A stretch of DNA of 64,000 nt from Tuctoria greenei (taxonomy: Eukaryota; Streptophyta; Magnoliopsida; Poales; Poaceae). The notes under the pieces are model-generated. The model did no database searches, had not been told where the DNA came from, and saw nothing but the letters and a program-made list of their open reading frames with translations. The stretch covers positions 99,793,353 through 99,857,352 of the forward strand of contig JAYESD010000006.1 of the NCBI GenBank assembly GCA_036927565.1, written 5' to 3'. Position 1 is the stretch's first letter, and each line of letters starts with the position of its first letter. The translations under genes were made by a program, and so were the position numbers. Positions 1 through 10,653 of the stretch are shown here, in pieces.

Positions 1-186
1 GCTTATAATCTTCCTGCCCTCAGTTTTGTTGTGGGCAGACAGAAAGATGTAACAAAGCAAAAAAGGGAATACTATGCATAATAGTTAAGCATAATTATGT
101 GAACATTGTGACAGTATCCGGATTTTAGTTATTGCTTTGTTTAGGAGCATGTGCCTTTCAGTCCCCGGTACTGAACCGCAGTGCTG

Positions 187-720
187 GGGAGGAAGAGTGC
201 GCTGGCTTAGGGTCAAAAGCAACGACTTTAGGTGCACATCTAGGCTAAGCAGGCTGCACACTCTTGACCTCCCGCTGACATTAGTTTTTCGGGAAATGTC
301 CGGCCCCCAGTACTTAGCCGCAACGTTGAAAAGGTAGAGTGTGCATACTTAGGGTGCAGGACCAGACTAAGCAGGTAGCACACTTCGGACCCCCAGTAAG
401 CTGCAAGAAAGGTAAAGTACACATACTTAGGGTGCAGGACCAGGATAAGCAGACAGCGCACTCCGGACCCTCTATTGGCATTAGCCTTTTGTGGGAGTGA
501 CCGTTTAGCGACATGGGACTCCGAAGAAGGAAATAACCAAGGACATCAGATACGTCACAATTACCTGGTGGCCTCATTGTTGTCGTGGTCGCAGGTAGTC
601 GTTGTATGGTGGCAGAAGTTGCCATGAGGCAAAGTGTATAGGCTTAGGGTCACGGGGCACTTGCTGAGAGTGCAAGACCAGGCTAAGCAGGTTGCACACT
701 TTGGACCCCCACTAGCGGCG
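187..720 (-). repeat. Four diverged hairpin-forming repeats
   Basis: Units near 190-280, 332-395, 410-475 and 625-705 share a core reading AGTGTGC...CTTAG, a loop beginning GGTGCAGGACCAG, then CTAAGC...GCACACT on the plus strand. The two halves are reverse complements, so each unit can fold into a stem with a 14-nt or longer loop. Stem bases vary between units, yet pairing is mostly kept: one unit pairs AAGAGTG with CACTCTT. Similar units occur at 58424-58495 and 58715-58785 in element C. The function is unknown; an RNA packaging or export structure is a guess. Confidence 0.7.
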
Positions 721-888
721 TTGGCGTAGCCACCAGTACACGGAGCGTGTGTTCGTCAGGTCAGCCCGCTATGGAGCATAAAGTGGTGCCGTCTTCTCTG
801 TTCCCTTCATGGCATGAGGGTCGAGAAGAGTCGGCTACGGACTGAAGATTCACCATCGAGGTGAGGCTCGTCGATCGAAAAAAGTGCC

Positions 889-906
889 GCCCTACCTGGT
901 GCGCCA
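889..906 (-). promoter_or_regulatory. Primer binding site of C0
   Basis: Read on the minus strand, the LTR ends in CA and is followed after three bases by TGGCGCACCAGGTAGGGC. A TGG-starting motif at this spot is what a tRNA-primed element needs. I did not assign the tRNA. Together with the LTR it fixes C0 as a minus-strand element whose 5' LTR is on the right. Confidence 0.65.
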
Positions 907-1165
907 AGATGTCGAACATGTTTTTGCAACACTTCACCCAGACCTGCTATGGAGCAGCCCACGGAGGTTCTTTTTTGGAGGGGCGAATTTCCTGGATCTA
1001 CGAGCAGGATGAACACGAGGATTTTTACGTCGTTCAGCCTCCCGAGAGGCATAATACCCTACATCCACGGGGGGGTTGTGATGTATTGCACATGCTCAGC
1101 CCATGGTGAGGGTGAGATGTGTATGAGTGAGATGAGGGCGTCCCCTTCTGTCGTGGCTGCCCGGT

Positions 1166-1175
1166 CCTTTTATAG
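1166..1175 (-). promoter_or_regulatory. TATA box of C0 LTR
   Basis: CTATAAAAGG on the minus strand, about 510 bp into the LTR. The LTR of element C has the same motif at 42771-42780. Confidence 0.6.
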
Positions 1176-1230
1176 GTGAAGGTCGGCAGCTTACATTATG
1201 TCTAGGACCCGACAGGTGGCCCCGGTTTAA

Positions 1231-1392
1231 TTAGCCTTGAAAGCGCATTAACGTGCCTTGATGACACATTAATGGGTCTTGATGGTGCATTAACATGTCT
1301 TGATGACATGTTAATGGGTCTTAATGGGTCTACATGGTGCACCAAGGTGTCTTGATGACACATTAATGTTGTGTTGATGGCGTGTTAATATG
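1231..1392. repeat. About 22 bp tandem repeats in the C0 LTR
   Basis: Six to seven diverged units of the type CTTGATGACACATTAATGGG follow one another. They lie in U3, upstream of the TATA box in the element's own direction. The 42840-42990 part of the element C LTR has a looser run of TTAATG-rich units in the same place. Confidence 0.7.
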
Positions 1393-1423
1393 GTCATGAG
1401 TATACACGTTGCCTTCCGGGGCT

Positions 1424-1610
1424 GCGGGGCGCGTGGTGGCGGCATTGGACCTCTCCTTGGCAGAGAAGCTAGGTCCGAAGGAAGCACCGGACCTCTCCTC
1501 AGCAGGAAGGATAGGTACGAAGTCCTTGATATTCGTGGCAGCACCAGACCTCTCCTCAGCGAGGGGGCTAGATCCGTTTTCGTCGGGACACGTGGCAACA
1601 CTGGAGGCTA
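1424..1610. repeat. About 60 bp tandem repeats in C0 U3
   Basis: Three to four units contain CACCGGACCTCTCCTCAGC or a close variant, followed by a GCTAGGTCCG-like block and a CGTGGCA block. The last unit holds a perfect G-box core CACGTG near 1589. This is the same architecture as the 55 bp G-box array at 43058-43284, with a different sequence. Confidence 0.6.
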
Positions 1611-1686
1611 GGTTCGGAGCTGCAGGTTCTCAGAGCTGTCTTGTGTTCCTTGTATGCGGGGGTATCCAGTCTGTAGGGTATCGACA

Positions 1687-2720
1687 GCTTCTGTTCTCAT
1701 TATGTGCCGGATGGTGTGATGATATTGAAGAGGCAAGAATTCGAGAACATGAGGCAAGGAAGATCGAGCGTGGGTGAGTATCTCAATAATTTCACTCAAC
1801 TCTCAAAGTATGCGCCCGAACATGTGATCCGGGGCAGCCGGAAGCAATACTTGTTCATTAGAGGCTTGAATAATGAGATCCAAGTGCAATTGCTTAACTG
1901 TGATTATGCCAACTTCTAGAAGCTTGTGCTTTGAAGCATGGGAAACATTGGGACAAGAGTTTGCCGTATGTAGAATTCTCATATAACAATAGTTACCTAG
2001 CAAGTTTGAATATGTCACCCTATGAAGCACTATATGGGAGGAAGTTTAGGACACCTTTGTTCTGGAATGAGACATGAGATACTCAGGTATTTGGTCCGGA
2101 TGTGTTGCCATAAGGTGAATAACAAGTTCAGGTTTTCGCGAAAACTTGAGGGGTGCCCAATTAAGGCAAAAAGGCTATGCAGACAATAGGAGAAGGAAAC
2201 TAGCCTTTGACGTGGGAGACTTTGTTTACCTCAAAGTGTCACCAATGAGAGGTCATAAGAGGTTTAACATAAGAGGCAAGCTAGCACCTCGATAGAGTGG
2301 GCCATTCAAGATTTTGGACAAAAGAGGAGAGGTAGCATATAAGTTGGAGACGCCAGCTCACTTATCGGATATACATGATGTCTTTTATTTTTCCCATCTC
2401 AAGAAGTGCTTGAGAGTACCGGAAGAACAAGTGCCAATGGAAGAATTGGAATTAGAGGCAGATTTGACGTATGCCGAACAACCGGTCAAAATCTTGGAAA
2501 CCAAGCAGAGAGTCACGAGGAACAAGGTGATTAGATAGTGTAAAGTTCAATGGAAGCATCATACAGAATCGGAAGCAACATGGGAGCTAGAAGATGATCT
2601 CAAGATGGAATTATCCTATCTTTTGTCTTCCGCATTGAATCTCGAGGGCGAGACTCATTTTATGGGGAGTAGGTTTGTAAGACCCTCATTTTCATACATC
2701 ATGCCCTGCATCATTAATTA
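1687..2720 (+). pseudogene. Family A (A1) gag fused to integrase/chromodomain by deletion
   Basis: Bases 1687-1919 encode the gag segment with VMILKRQEFENMRQGRSSVG. At about 1919 the sequence jumps to the C-terminal part of integrase (cf. 54682 onward), so protease, RT, RNase H and most of integrase are missing. Both parents share AGCTTGTG at the joint, which indicates a microhomology deletion. From 2314 the frame encodes the integrase tail and chromodomain (LSDIHDVFYFSHLKKCLRVP, then LTYAEQPVKILE). A TAG at 2536 replaces a conserved Trp. The frame has no stop before the LTR and would end at about 2720, inside it. C0 interrupts the left side of this gag. Confidence 0.85.
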
Positions 2721-2807
2721 AATATGTTTAACATTAATCCACATAAAAAGGGACAACTTTAAGTGAATTTAGTATAAAAACGCACTTAAGAATTCTGGAA
2801 AGTGCGG

Positions 2808-3175
2808 ACTAGTCCGATTTTGGTGCGGACTAGTCTGATTTCTCTCTGACTTCCATCGGACTTGTCCGTTTTGCTGTGGACTAGTCTGTATTTCTCTTTG
2901 GACACTTTCGGACTTGTCCGGTCTAGTGCAGACTAGTCCGATGTTCCAACTTCTTGGAAATTTCGCTAATTCCATGGACTTGTCTGGACTTGTCAGGTAT
3001 TCCAGCGGACTTGTCCGTTTTTCGTCTCACTAAACTCGGACTTGTTCAGTTTTGTCCAGACTTGTCTAATTTCCCTCTCACCAAGTTCGTACTTGTCCGA
3101 TATAGCCCAGACTTGTCTGATTTATTTCTGTCCAACTTCGTACTAGTCCGACCCTTTTGCGGACTTGTCCGATAA
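2808..3175. repeat. Palindrome array CGGACTAGTCCG in LTR A1
   Basis: About sixteen copies of GGACTAGTCCG or GGACTTGTCCG, and one- or two-base variants, lie within about 370 bp at irregular 15-35 bp spacing. CGGACTAGTCCG is a perfect 12 bp palindrome. The array is at the same place in all six LTRs of this family. Confidence 0.9.
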
Positions 3176-3340
3176 ATCGTGACTCCGAGTTGATCTTTTG
3201 TTTCACGACTTGTTTCTTGGGTTTTACGTTAAGTTGGCCTAGGGACGTCGTGCCTAACTCTTTTAGAGCCCATGTGGGACTCCAAACCGACCCCTACTCA
3301 TCTCAAAACTCCAATTTATTGAAACCCTAGCCTCCACCTC

Positions 3341-3348
3341 TATATAAA
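3341..3348 (+). promoter_or_regulatory. TATA box of LTR A1
   Basis: TATATAAA, about 665 bp into the LTR and downstream of the palindrome array. It is conserved in position in the other family-A LTRs. Confidence 0.65.
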
Positions 3349-5568
3349 CAACCCCACTCCTTGGCTTGACATCTATTTGACACTTTTTAACCACACCCAA
3401 ACCCTACCTCGTGGATAGCCCCCACCAAGGAGGGAGAAGGAGATCTAGAGAAAGGAGAGGATTAGGAGGAAATGAAAGAGGATCAAGATCTCCATCAATT
3501 TCGCGTTCTTCATCAACGAGTCACCATCAAGTTATTCATCAACCCTAGATCGTCAAAAAATTGAGTGTTGCCTCCAAAACCCTTGATTCTTTTGTGTCTT
3601 AGACACCTGGTATACCTTCTACTTCCTTTTCCCTACGTGAATTCAACCCCAAATCTCCAAATTCACATCCATCTAGAAAACTCTAGTTCGCTAGTTCTGC
3701 GAAGTGCGGACTAGTCTAGTCCCTAGCAGACTAGTCCGATTTTCCTGGTTAATTAGTTTCAAATTAATTATAAAATTGATTTGAATCAATTCCAAACCTG
3801 TATAAACTTGTTAAAAACTGTTAGAACTAGTTGGTAGACATTATTAGCAACTTATTAACTAGTTTTACCTTGCATTTGCATTAATCATGCATGTTATGTC
3901 ATATTGAGTAATATTTGTGCACTCTTTGATCGTAATTCTTGTCTTGTATGTTTATTGCGCAGATTAGACGGATTTGCGCTAGAGAGTGTTGTGGAGGATC
4001 TCCAGCACTAGGAGTTTGAAGCCTTTGATCCTAAACAAGCCCAAGATCAAGGCAAGTGTCCTCGAACATATTGATCCTGTTTTGACGATAAATGTTTTGT
4101 TTGCAAAACTGCATGCTTATGTCAATTTGATGGGAAATCCTATGATAAGAAGTTTACTATCTTTGTTTAACCACCCTTGTCACCTGAAAATCATGGTAGA
4201 GAGTCGGGAGGGTTTTTTACCTTTTTGCTTCGCTTAATTAATTGGGATGGGAAACTAGCTATACCACTTAACTTAATTATGCTTTAATGAGATTGTGGTT
4301 AATATGAACTGGTTAATATGATATGGTAATGGGTGATCTGAGCAAGCCTGGAATGTGGATTGGGTTGGATGTTATGGTGGTTTCGCTTGCTTTAGATCTA
4401 AGGACCAGTTCATGCGAGAATAAGCCAGGACTACAGTGCCACCACGAGGCCAAGTATGGGTGCGGCGTAGCTGATTAATTAGTGCTTTGCCAGTGCTGTT
4501 TGGACCAATAAGGATGCTCGGGGAAGTGTTAGTTGGATTGGGTTTGTTGATGATTGGTGGGACTACCCTGGGATCCGAATGACTCAAGAGGGGGCCCTTG
4601 GTTAAAGATGTGCTCAGTTGGAGACATCGCCACCGATGAAACCTCAGTGGGGTCTGAATAGGCTAGTAATCCCTTTTTAAAGGCTATTTTGTGATCTATT
4701 GGCCACACACCAATGGAAGTGTGAGATGGCATAATAGAGGTTCTAGTCGCTGAAAAGTGATGAAATCACAAACACGTGGGTAAAGTGGTACAACCTCTGC
4801 AGAGTGTGTCTTAAAAACTATCATGATAGCCGTGCTACCAGTCAATAGCAACCTGGACCCTCACATGATTAGTGGATTTTTGTATTTGGATGGTTATGGT
4901 TTGGTATTGGTTATGAATGGTAATATTGTTATGGCTGGTTATGGATTGGTTTATGGCAATGGATATGGTTAATCGTAATGGTGAAATATGGTTTAATGAT
5001 GATGGATATTGAATATGGACTTATACTATGATAATCATTGTGGGATATGATGCGTTTACTTCACATAAATATAATATATTGCTCTTCAAATGTTTTCATG
5101 TACTTTTCAGCACTTAGCAATTATTATTGTCATCATTTGTACTAGCTACATATCATACTTTCCACACTTGCTAAGTACGACATCTAATCACTCTTGCAAT
5201 TCCCCCACCAACGGTTGCAGGTCAGGATTGGGAGTTTAATGGTGATAATGAGGAGTTCTAGGTCGTGTCCGCCATCAGCTTTGCCTCTGGTGTTGATTGG
5301 AGTTGCGCTATACCCCTTTGCTTAGTTTGCTTAGCTGTTTAGTTTGCTTAATTTGTTATTTCTGCCGCATTAGTTCAAACTTGTCATTAATATTCATTAG
5401 AGCTTGTATTCGAGGACAATATGAATTCTGTAATAAAAGTACTTATTTAATAATTTGAGCTGTGGTAATTTTCTGTATATCATTTGTGATGCACTTGTGT
5501 ATGTGTGTTGAACATTCTGGGCACACATATACTGCACTTGGTTCATTTTTTTGGAACCGGGTGTCACA

Positions 5569-5875
5569 TAACGTCCAGTAACGATGACGGTGACTGGAAA
5601 ATCGTCGTCTATATGTGTATTATCGACGACAGCCGTTTTCAACTGTCGTCGATAAGGTTCTCTCCCCTGCCACATGGACAGAGTTCCTTATCGACGACGG
5701 TTGAAATCGGTCGTCGTCAATAAGCTTATAGACGATGGTGGCCGTCGTCGATAAGCTTATAGATGACTAATTGTTGTAGACGGCTGGAAACCGTCGTCGA
5801 TAGCTTATAGACGACGGTTTTGTCCTTATAGATGGCGGTTTCTAGCCGTCGTCTATTATAGCGATTCCTGTAGTG
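5569..5875 (+). mobile_element. 3' end of CACTA3
   Basis: Many copies of CGACGACGG and its complement CCGTCGTC form a subterminal repeat block. The block ends in GCGATTCCTGTAGTG, whose reverse complement is a CACTA-type terminus. The last 30 bases match the inverted 5' end of CACTA2 (39042) with one mismatch, so both belong to one family. The rest of CACTA3 lies to the left, split by A1. The base triplet after the end is AAT; the partner duplication is off-window. Confidence 0.85.
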
Positions 5876-5877
5876 AA

Positions 5878-6505
5878 TGGAGAAGATCAACAAGTGAAGG
5901 GAAGATGCCTTGGGAATATGGAGAGCTATCTGGGACGTCCACAAGTTGATGGAATCAGTTTAGAACTCGGACTCGAGTTCAACTCGGAGTCCAGGAGCAG
6001 TCTACCTTAAAACGGAAGCCCAGGATGCATACGGACTCCGTTTTCAACGTCCTACATATGCATAGAAAGAGGGGAAGATAAAATTTCCAATGGCTCTAGT
6101 CCCACCTCAAAATTCCTTTGGAGTTATTGGGAATCATCGAAACAAGTCGAGTCCAGATTTCTGTCCGGTGCTGCACCACCGAAGCGGGCCTTTGAGCCTT
6201 GTATCCCATAAGAGTCTATTATGGACGCGTCTAAGAGTGTTTTGGCCGAACCCTAGCCTTTAAATAATGCAGCCGCCGGTCATATTTGGTGGGTTTTGCT
6301 TAGATTAATAATATCGCCGTTCTACGGTTTGTGAGACCCCGACTTCGTGATTTTAGATCGTGTCTTCTATGTTCTTGCTTGTGTTCTTGGTTGCACTTGC
6401 ATGGATAAGCCCTCTTGGTGAGGTCAACTGTGTCCAGCACGGTTGATAACCAACGGAGCAGTGGTGTAGTGATTGCAGAGATATTCGAACTGCTCTAGTG
6501 CCACA
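5878..6505 (+). mobile_element. Unclassified LTR-like segment
   Basis: The 628 bp stretch starts TGGAGAAGAT and ends TAGTGCCACA, so it has TG...CA ends. It contains a TTTAAATAATG core-promoter-like motif near 6258 and no coding potential. The flanking five bases differ (GTGAA against GATCA), so there is no supporting target duplication. It could be a truncated LTR or part of an older repeat. 6506-6575 is unassigned. Confidence 0.3.
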
Positions 6506-6575
6506 GATCATCAACATCGAGTTCTCCACCCCAATTGACTTACCTTTCGGAAGATCAGGCCTAGACTACTCATTA

Positions 6576-7762
6576 CCAAGTATGAGTCCATATGCCTCCC
6601 TTGTCTTGCTGATGAAAAAGAAAGACAACTCTTGGAGGTTCCGTGTTGACTACCGAAAGCTGAATTCTATCACTGTCAAAAGCAAATTTCCAATGCCAAT
6701 CATTGAGGAATTTTTGGATGAGATAGCTGGGTCTGTCTACTTATCCACTATTGACTTGGCTTTGGGTTTTCACCAAATAAGGATGTTGCCTAAAGATAAA
6801 ATCAAAACAGCTTTCAAGACACACCATAGACTGTTTCAGTTCAGAGTAATGCCCTTTGGGCTTACTAACTCTCCTGCATTGTTCCAATGCCTCATGATTG
6901 CTGTCTTTGTGGATTTCATTAGAAAATTCTTGTTGGTGTTCATGGGTGACATATTAATTTTCAGCGAGTCTTTGGAGAATCATGTAAACCACATTCAGTT
7001 GATTTTCCAGAGGCTGCAGGAACCAAATCTTTTTGTCAAGTTCAAGAAGTGTGTGTTTGCTCAACAAAGGTTATCTTACCTAGGGCACATCATTTCCAAA
7101 GAGGGTGTGGCCACAGACCCAGCCAAGGTTGATGCTATACTTCAATGGCCAACTCCCTTGACTTTTACTGAGCTGAGAGGGTTCCTTTGATTAACAGGCT
7201 ACTATAGAAACTTTGTCCAGCATTATGGCTCTATTGCCAAGCCTCTGACCAACTTCTCCATCACAAAACTTTTCAGTGGTCACCTGCTGCTCAGACAGCC
7301 TTTGGTGAACTTAAGAAGGCTATAACATCCACCATTGTCTTAGCATTCCCTGATTTTACAAAAGAGTTCATTGTTGACACTGATGCCTGTGATACTGGCA
7401 TAGGAGCAGTGCTGTCTCAGGAGGGGCACCCCATAGCCTATTTGAGCAAAGGACTTAGTACACAATATCAAAAGCTTTACACCTATAAAAGAGAATTTAT
7501 GGTTGTTATGATGGCAGTTGACAAGTGGAGATCTTACTTACAAAGAAAGCCTTTCACAATCAGGACTTACCATCAAGGCATCTATCATTTGCAAGACCAA
7601 TCCCTCTCTACTGATCTGCAGAAAAAAGCCTTCAGGAAATTGGCATGTCTCTCTTTTAAATTCGTTTAAAGGAAGGGATCTGAAAACACAGTAGCATATG
7701 CTCTTTCTCGTGTGGGACATCTTTTTTGGCCTCTTTGCAATCTCTATCGTAATCCTAGTATG
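6576..7762 (+). pseudogene. Element B pol: reverse transcriptase and RNase H (Reina-like chromovirus)
   Basis: The fragment opens within RT at SPYASLVLLMKKKDNSWRF and runs through the LNSITVKSKFPMPIIEEFLD and VMPFGLTNSPALFQ blocks. The catalytic box is degraded to FMGDI, where family A has FIDDI. A TGA at 7188 and a frameshift near 7255 follow. RNase H then starts with FIVDTDACDTGIGAVLSQEG and continues to about 7760. A second TGA-type break lies at 7667-7669. Gag, protease and the N-terminal part of RT are missing; the left joint is near 6576. Solo LTR A2 interrupts the frame at 7763. Reina assignment is inferred from the C-terminal part and the apparently short LTR. Confidence 0.85.
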
Positions 7763-7889
7763 TGTAACACCCTCATTTTCATCCATCATGCATCACATTC
7801 ATTCTTATATATATCTAACATGATAGTACACAAAAAGGAACAAGATTAAAATGAATTAGAACCAAAACAACAATTAAAAACATGATTTA

Positions 7890-8260
7890 GTGCGAACTTG
7901 TCCGGATCGGATCCCGGACTAGTCCGATTTACTCTTTGTTGTTTTCTAGACTTATACGCTATTTACTACGAAATAGTCCAAAAACGTTTATGTTGTTTTC
8001 CAGACTTGTCCATTCTCATGTACAGACTAGTTCGATCTTCGTTACTGAAACATTTCGGGGTTGTCCGGTAATTCCTTGAACTTGGTACGGTTTTGAAAAC
8101 TGGACAAGTTTCCAGACTTGCCCAGCCATGTACCAGACTTGTCCGTTTCACTTTTTGGTCTTGACCAGACTTGGCCGAATTTTCACTACACTTGTCCGTT
8201 CAACCTTCTGTAGCATATCAGACTTGTCCGGGCCCTCTACAGACTAGTCCGGTGTGTCGG
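7890..8260. repeat. Palindrome array in LTR A2
   Basis: About a dozen copies of GGACTAGTCCG/GGACTTGTCCG and variants occupy the same place as in A1. The copy is more decayed, with several one-base changes per unit. A second cluster lies at about 8812-8890. Confidence 0.85.
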
Positions 8261-8433
8261 GTTTCGACTCGGATTCTATTTTTCCACTACGACGAGTTTT
8301 GGGTGATTACCATAATTGGGCCCAAGAACATCGTGCCCCACCCCTGAGGAGCCCAAGAGGGACTCTGCACAGCCTCTACATGTTTCCACCGACCTTGACT
8401 TGGATTCTACCCTAACCCAACCACCTCTACTCC

Positions 8434-8441
8434 TATATAAA
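8434..8441 (+). promoter_or_regulatory. TATA box of LTR A2
   Basis: TATATAAA, followed by an ACACCCCACC block as in the other copies. Confidence 0.6.
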
Positions 8442-10653
8442 CACCCCACCACCCACCCTTTACCCCTTTGCCACATTAGACGAATCCCAGTGCCCGGTCT
8501 CTACTTAGCTGCCGCCCTTGAAGGGAGAAGAATGAAGGGAAGGGAAGGAAGAAGAAGGAGAGGAAGGAATCAATCGAGACTGTCATCGCTGCTGCCATCT
8601 TGTTCATCGATTCTCTGATGTCAACATTAGTCTTCATCAATTCCTCATCTCCATTGGTCTAGACGTCAAATTATCGGGTCTTCAACCTTTGAACCCTAGG
8701 ATTCACGGTAAATGCCTTAGATCCATCTTTCCTACATAAATTATGGTTCTATATTAACTCAAACTATGCCCTAGTTAAAAAATCGCCAAAACCCTAGCCA
8801 TTGCGAAGTTGTCCGGTCCTATGCGGACTAGTCTGTCTAACTTTCTGGTCCAGAGCGGACATGTCCGGTCCATGGTGCAGACTAGTCCGATCATCCAAAT
8901 CTTGAAATTCATGGAACTTCTTTAATATTCTCCAAAATGACTTAAAACTTGTTCGAACATGTAAGATTTAATTATAACTAGATAATAAGTACTAATATCA
9001 ACCTAATAACATGCATCACCACATCATTGCATCAATCATGCATGTCAGGACATATTGAGTAATATATGAGTATTTATTAATTGTGATGTTTGTTTTGTAT
9101 GTTTGTCGCGCGAAATAGAAGGTTACGCTCTAGTGGGTGCTTTCGAGGACCTCCAACACCAGAATTTTGAAGCTTTTGATCTTAACCAGTCTCAAGAGCA
9201 AAGCAAGTGTCCTTGATCATTTTGATCCTATTTTTAAATGTTTTTTTTGCAAAACTGCATGCCTGTGTCAAATTTATGGGAAACCCCTGATAGGTGTTTA
9301 CTAGTATTGTTTGACCATTCTTGTCACTTGAAATATATCGAAGAGAGTCAGGAAGGGCATGTTTACCTTTTTGTTTTGCTCTAACTAATTGGGATGGAAA
9401 AACAACCAAATGGCTAAATTATAAATTAATGAACTTTTGGACAAAAAAAACTTATGAACATGATTAATTGGTAACATGATTAAATGGCTAAGCAAGCATG
9501 GTTTTTGGATTGGGTTGGAAGATATGGTGGTTTTGCTTGCCTTGGATCTAAGGACCGGTTCATGCGAGAATAAGCTTGGACTACAGTGCCACCACAAGGC
9601 CAAGTATGGCTGCTGCTTAGCCAATTAATTAGGTGTATTGCCAGCATTGCTCGGATCATTTGGGTTAGCGGGGAATAGGAGTCAGTTGGGTTTGCAATAG
9701 TGGCAGGACTGTCTTGGGATCCGAACGGCACAAGAGGGTTCCCTTGGTTTGATATGTTCAGTTGGAGGCATCACCACTGAATATGCTGGTAGTCCCTTTG
9801 TAAAGGCTATTTGGTGATCTCTTGGCCATACACAAATGGTAGCGTATTTTGCATAATGGAGATTTTCTTTAGTCGCCGACAGGTGACAAAATCACGAACT
9901 TGTGGGTAAAGTGGTACAACCTCTGTAGATTTTTAAAACTATCATGATAGCCGTGCTCCCGGTTACGAGAACATGGATGACCTACATGATCCGAGTGGAA
10001 TTTGGGATGGTTTGGTTATGATTATGGATTGGGTTGAGTTAAATGAACATGGTTGATGATTAAGGTGATGTATAATTATTGATGCATATGATATCATGGT
10101 AATTGATGATGTTGGACGTATAATTGGTAATTATTTGTGATATGATGGGAATAATTCACATAGACATTGTAGGATGCTTTTACATATTTTAAATGTACTT
10201 TTCAACAAATAGACATTAATTATTATCATTCCTTATTTTTAGCTACATGTTATATCTTCCCACACTTTCTGAGTACGACATGTGCTCACCCTTGCAATTT
10301 CCCACCAGCAGTTTCAGATTATGTTTGGGAGTACCATGAGGATGAGCTGAGTTCTAGGTTGTGTGCTGCCGGCGACTGCCTGTGATTATGCTTGGAGCCG
10401 CACGATCCTATTTTCCTAGTTTGCTTACTTCAGTCTATTTCTGCTGCATTAGTTTCAGTATTAGTATTAATGATCATTAGAGTTTGTAGTTCGAGAACTA
10501 CTTGAATATCGTAATAAAAGTACCTATTTACTAGTTTGTGTCGTGGTAATTTTCTGTATATCGTTTGTGATTTCGTTGTGCATGTGTGATCAACGTCCTG
10601 GGCACACATATGCGCTCACTTGATTCATTTTCGGAACGGGGTGTCACAGTATG

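Larger units (their letters stand above)
1..909 (-). mobile_element. Untranslated leader of Tat-type LTR element C0
   Basis: This is the internal region next to the 5' LTR at 910-1686, read on the minus strand. The orientation rests on a primer-site-like sequence abutting the LTR and on the TATA box in the LTR. No convincing protein is encoded; the small open frames do not resemble gag. The main content is a set of hairpin-forming repeats (187-720). The element continues off the left edge of the window, so its coding part is not visible. Element C (42520-63297) has related repeats, but there they lie downstream of pol. Confidence 0.6.
910..1686 (-). mobile_element. 5' LTR of Tat-type element C0
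   Basis: The 777 bp segment is bounded by TGTCGA and TCGACA, a 6 bp terminal inverted repeat. It matches the general layout of the LTR at 42520-43373, including the segment around a CACGAGGATTT block near 1013 and the TATA region. Its right edge abuts family-A gag sequence exactly (1687 onward), so C0 inserted into gag of A1. The matching left half of A1 and the other target-site copy lie outside the window. In the minus direction the order is tandem-repeat enhancer, TATA box, then R-U5. Confidence 0.75.
2676..5568 (+). mobile_element. 3' LTR of family A element A1
   Basis: The 2,893 bp LTR begins TGTAAGACCC (family norm TGTAACACCC) directly after a purine tract and ends GGGTGTCACA. It aligns along its length with 7763-10648, 20870-23629, 35691-38501, 47972-50532 and 55439-58250. 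In order it holds the palindrome array (2808-3175), a TATA box (3341), a second small palindrome cluster near 3700-3740, and a long leader. The sequence after 5568 is the end of CACTA3, so A1 sits inside that transposon. Confidence 0.92.
7763..10648 (+). mobile_element. Solo LTR of family A (A2)
   Basis: A complete LTR of 2,886 bp, TGTAACACCC to GGGTGTCACA, has no internal region on either side. Both flanks are element B pol sequence. The five bases before it (7758-7762) and after it (10649-10653) are both GTATG, a perfect target-site duplication. This is the signature of LTR-LTR recombination that removed a whole family-A element. It is closer to the A3 fragment than to A5 or A6 near its 3' end. 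Confidence 0.95.

Noticed and set aside
1..909. Small plus-strand frames in the C0 leader
   Set aside because: They overlap hairpin repeats, are short and have no similarity to gag.
2808..3175. CRISPR-like array in the LTR
   Set aside because: Units are short palindromes at irregular spacing with non-unique spacers, in eukaryotic LTRs, and there are no cas genes.
5878..6505. 5' LTR of element B
   Set aside because: No primer site follows, no match to the 14811-15253 segment is seen, and flanks are not duplicated.
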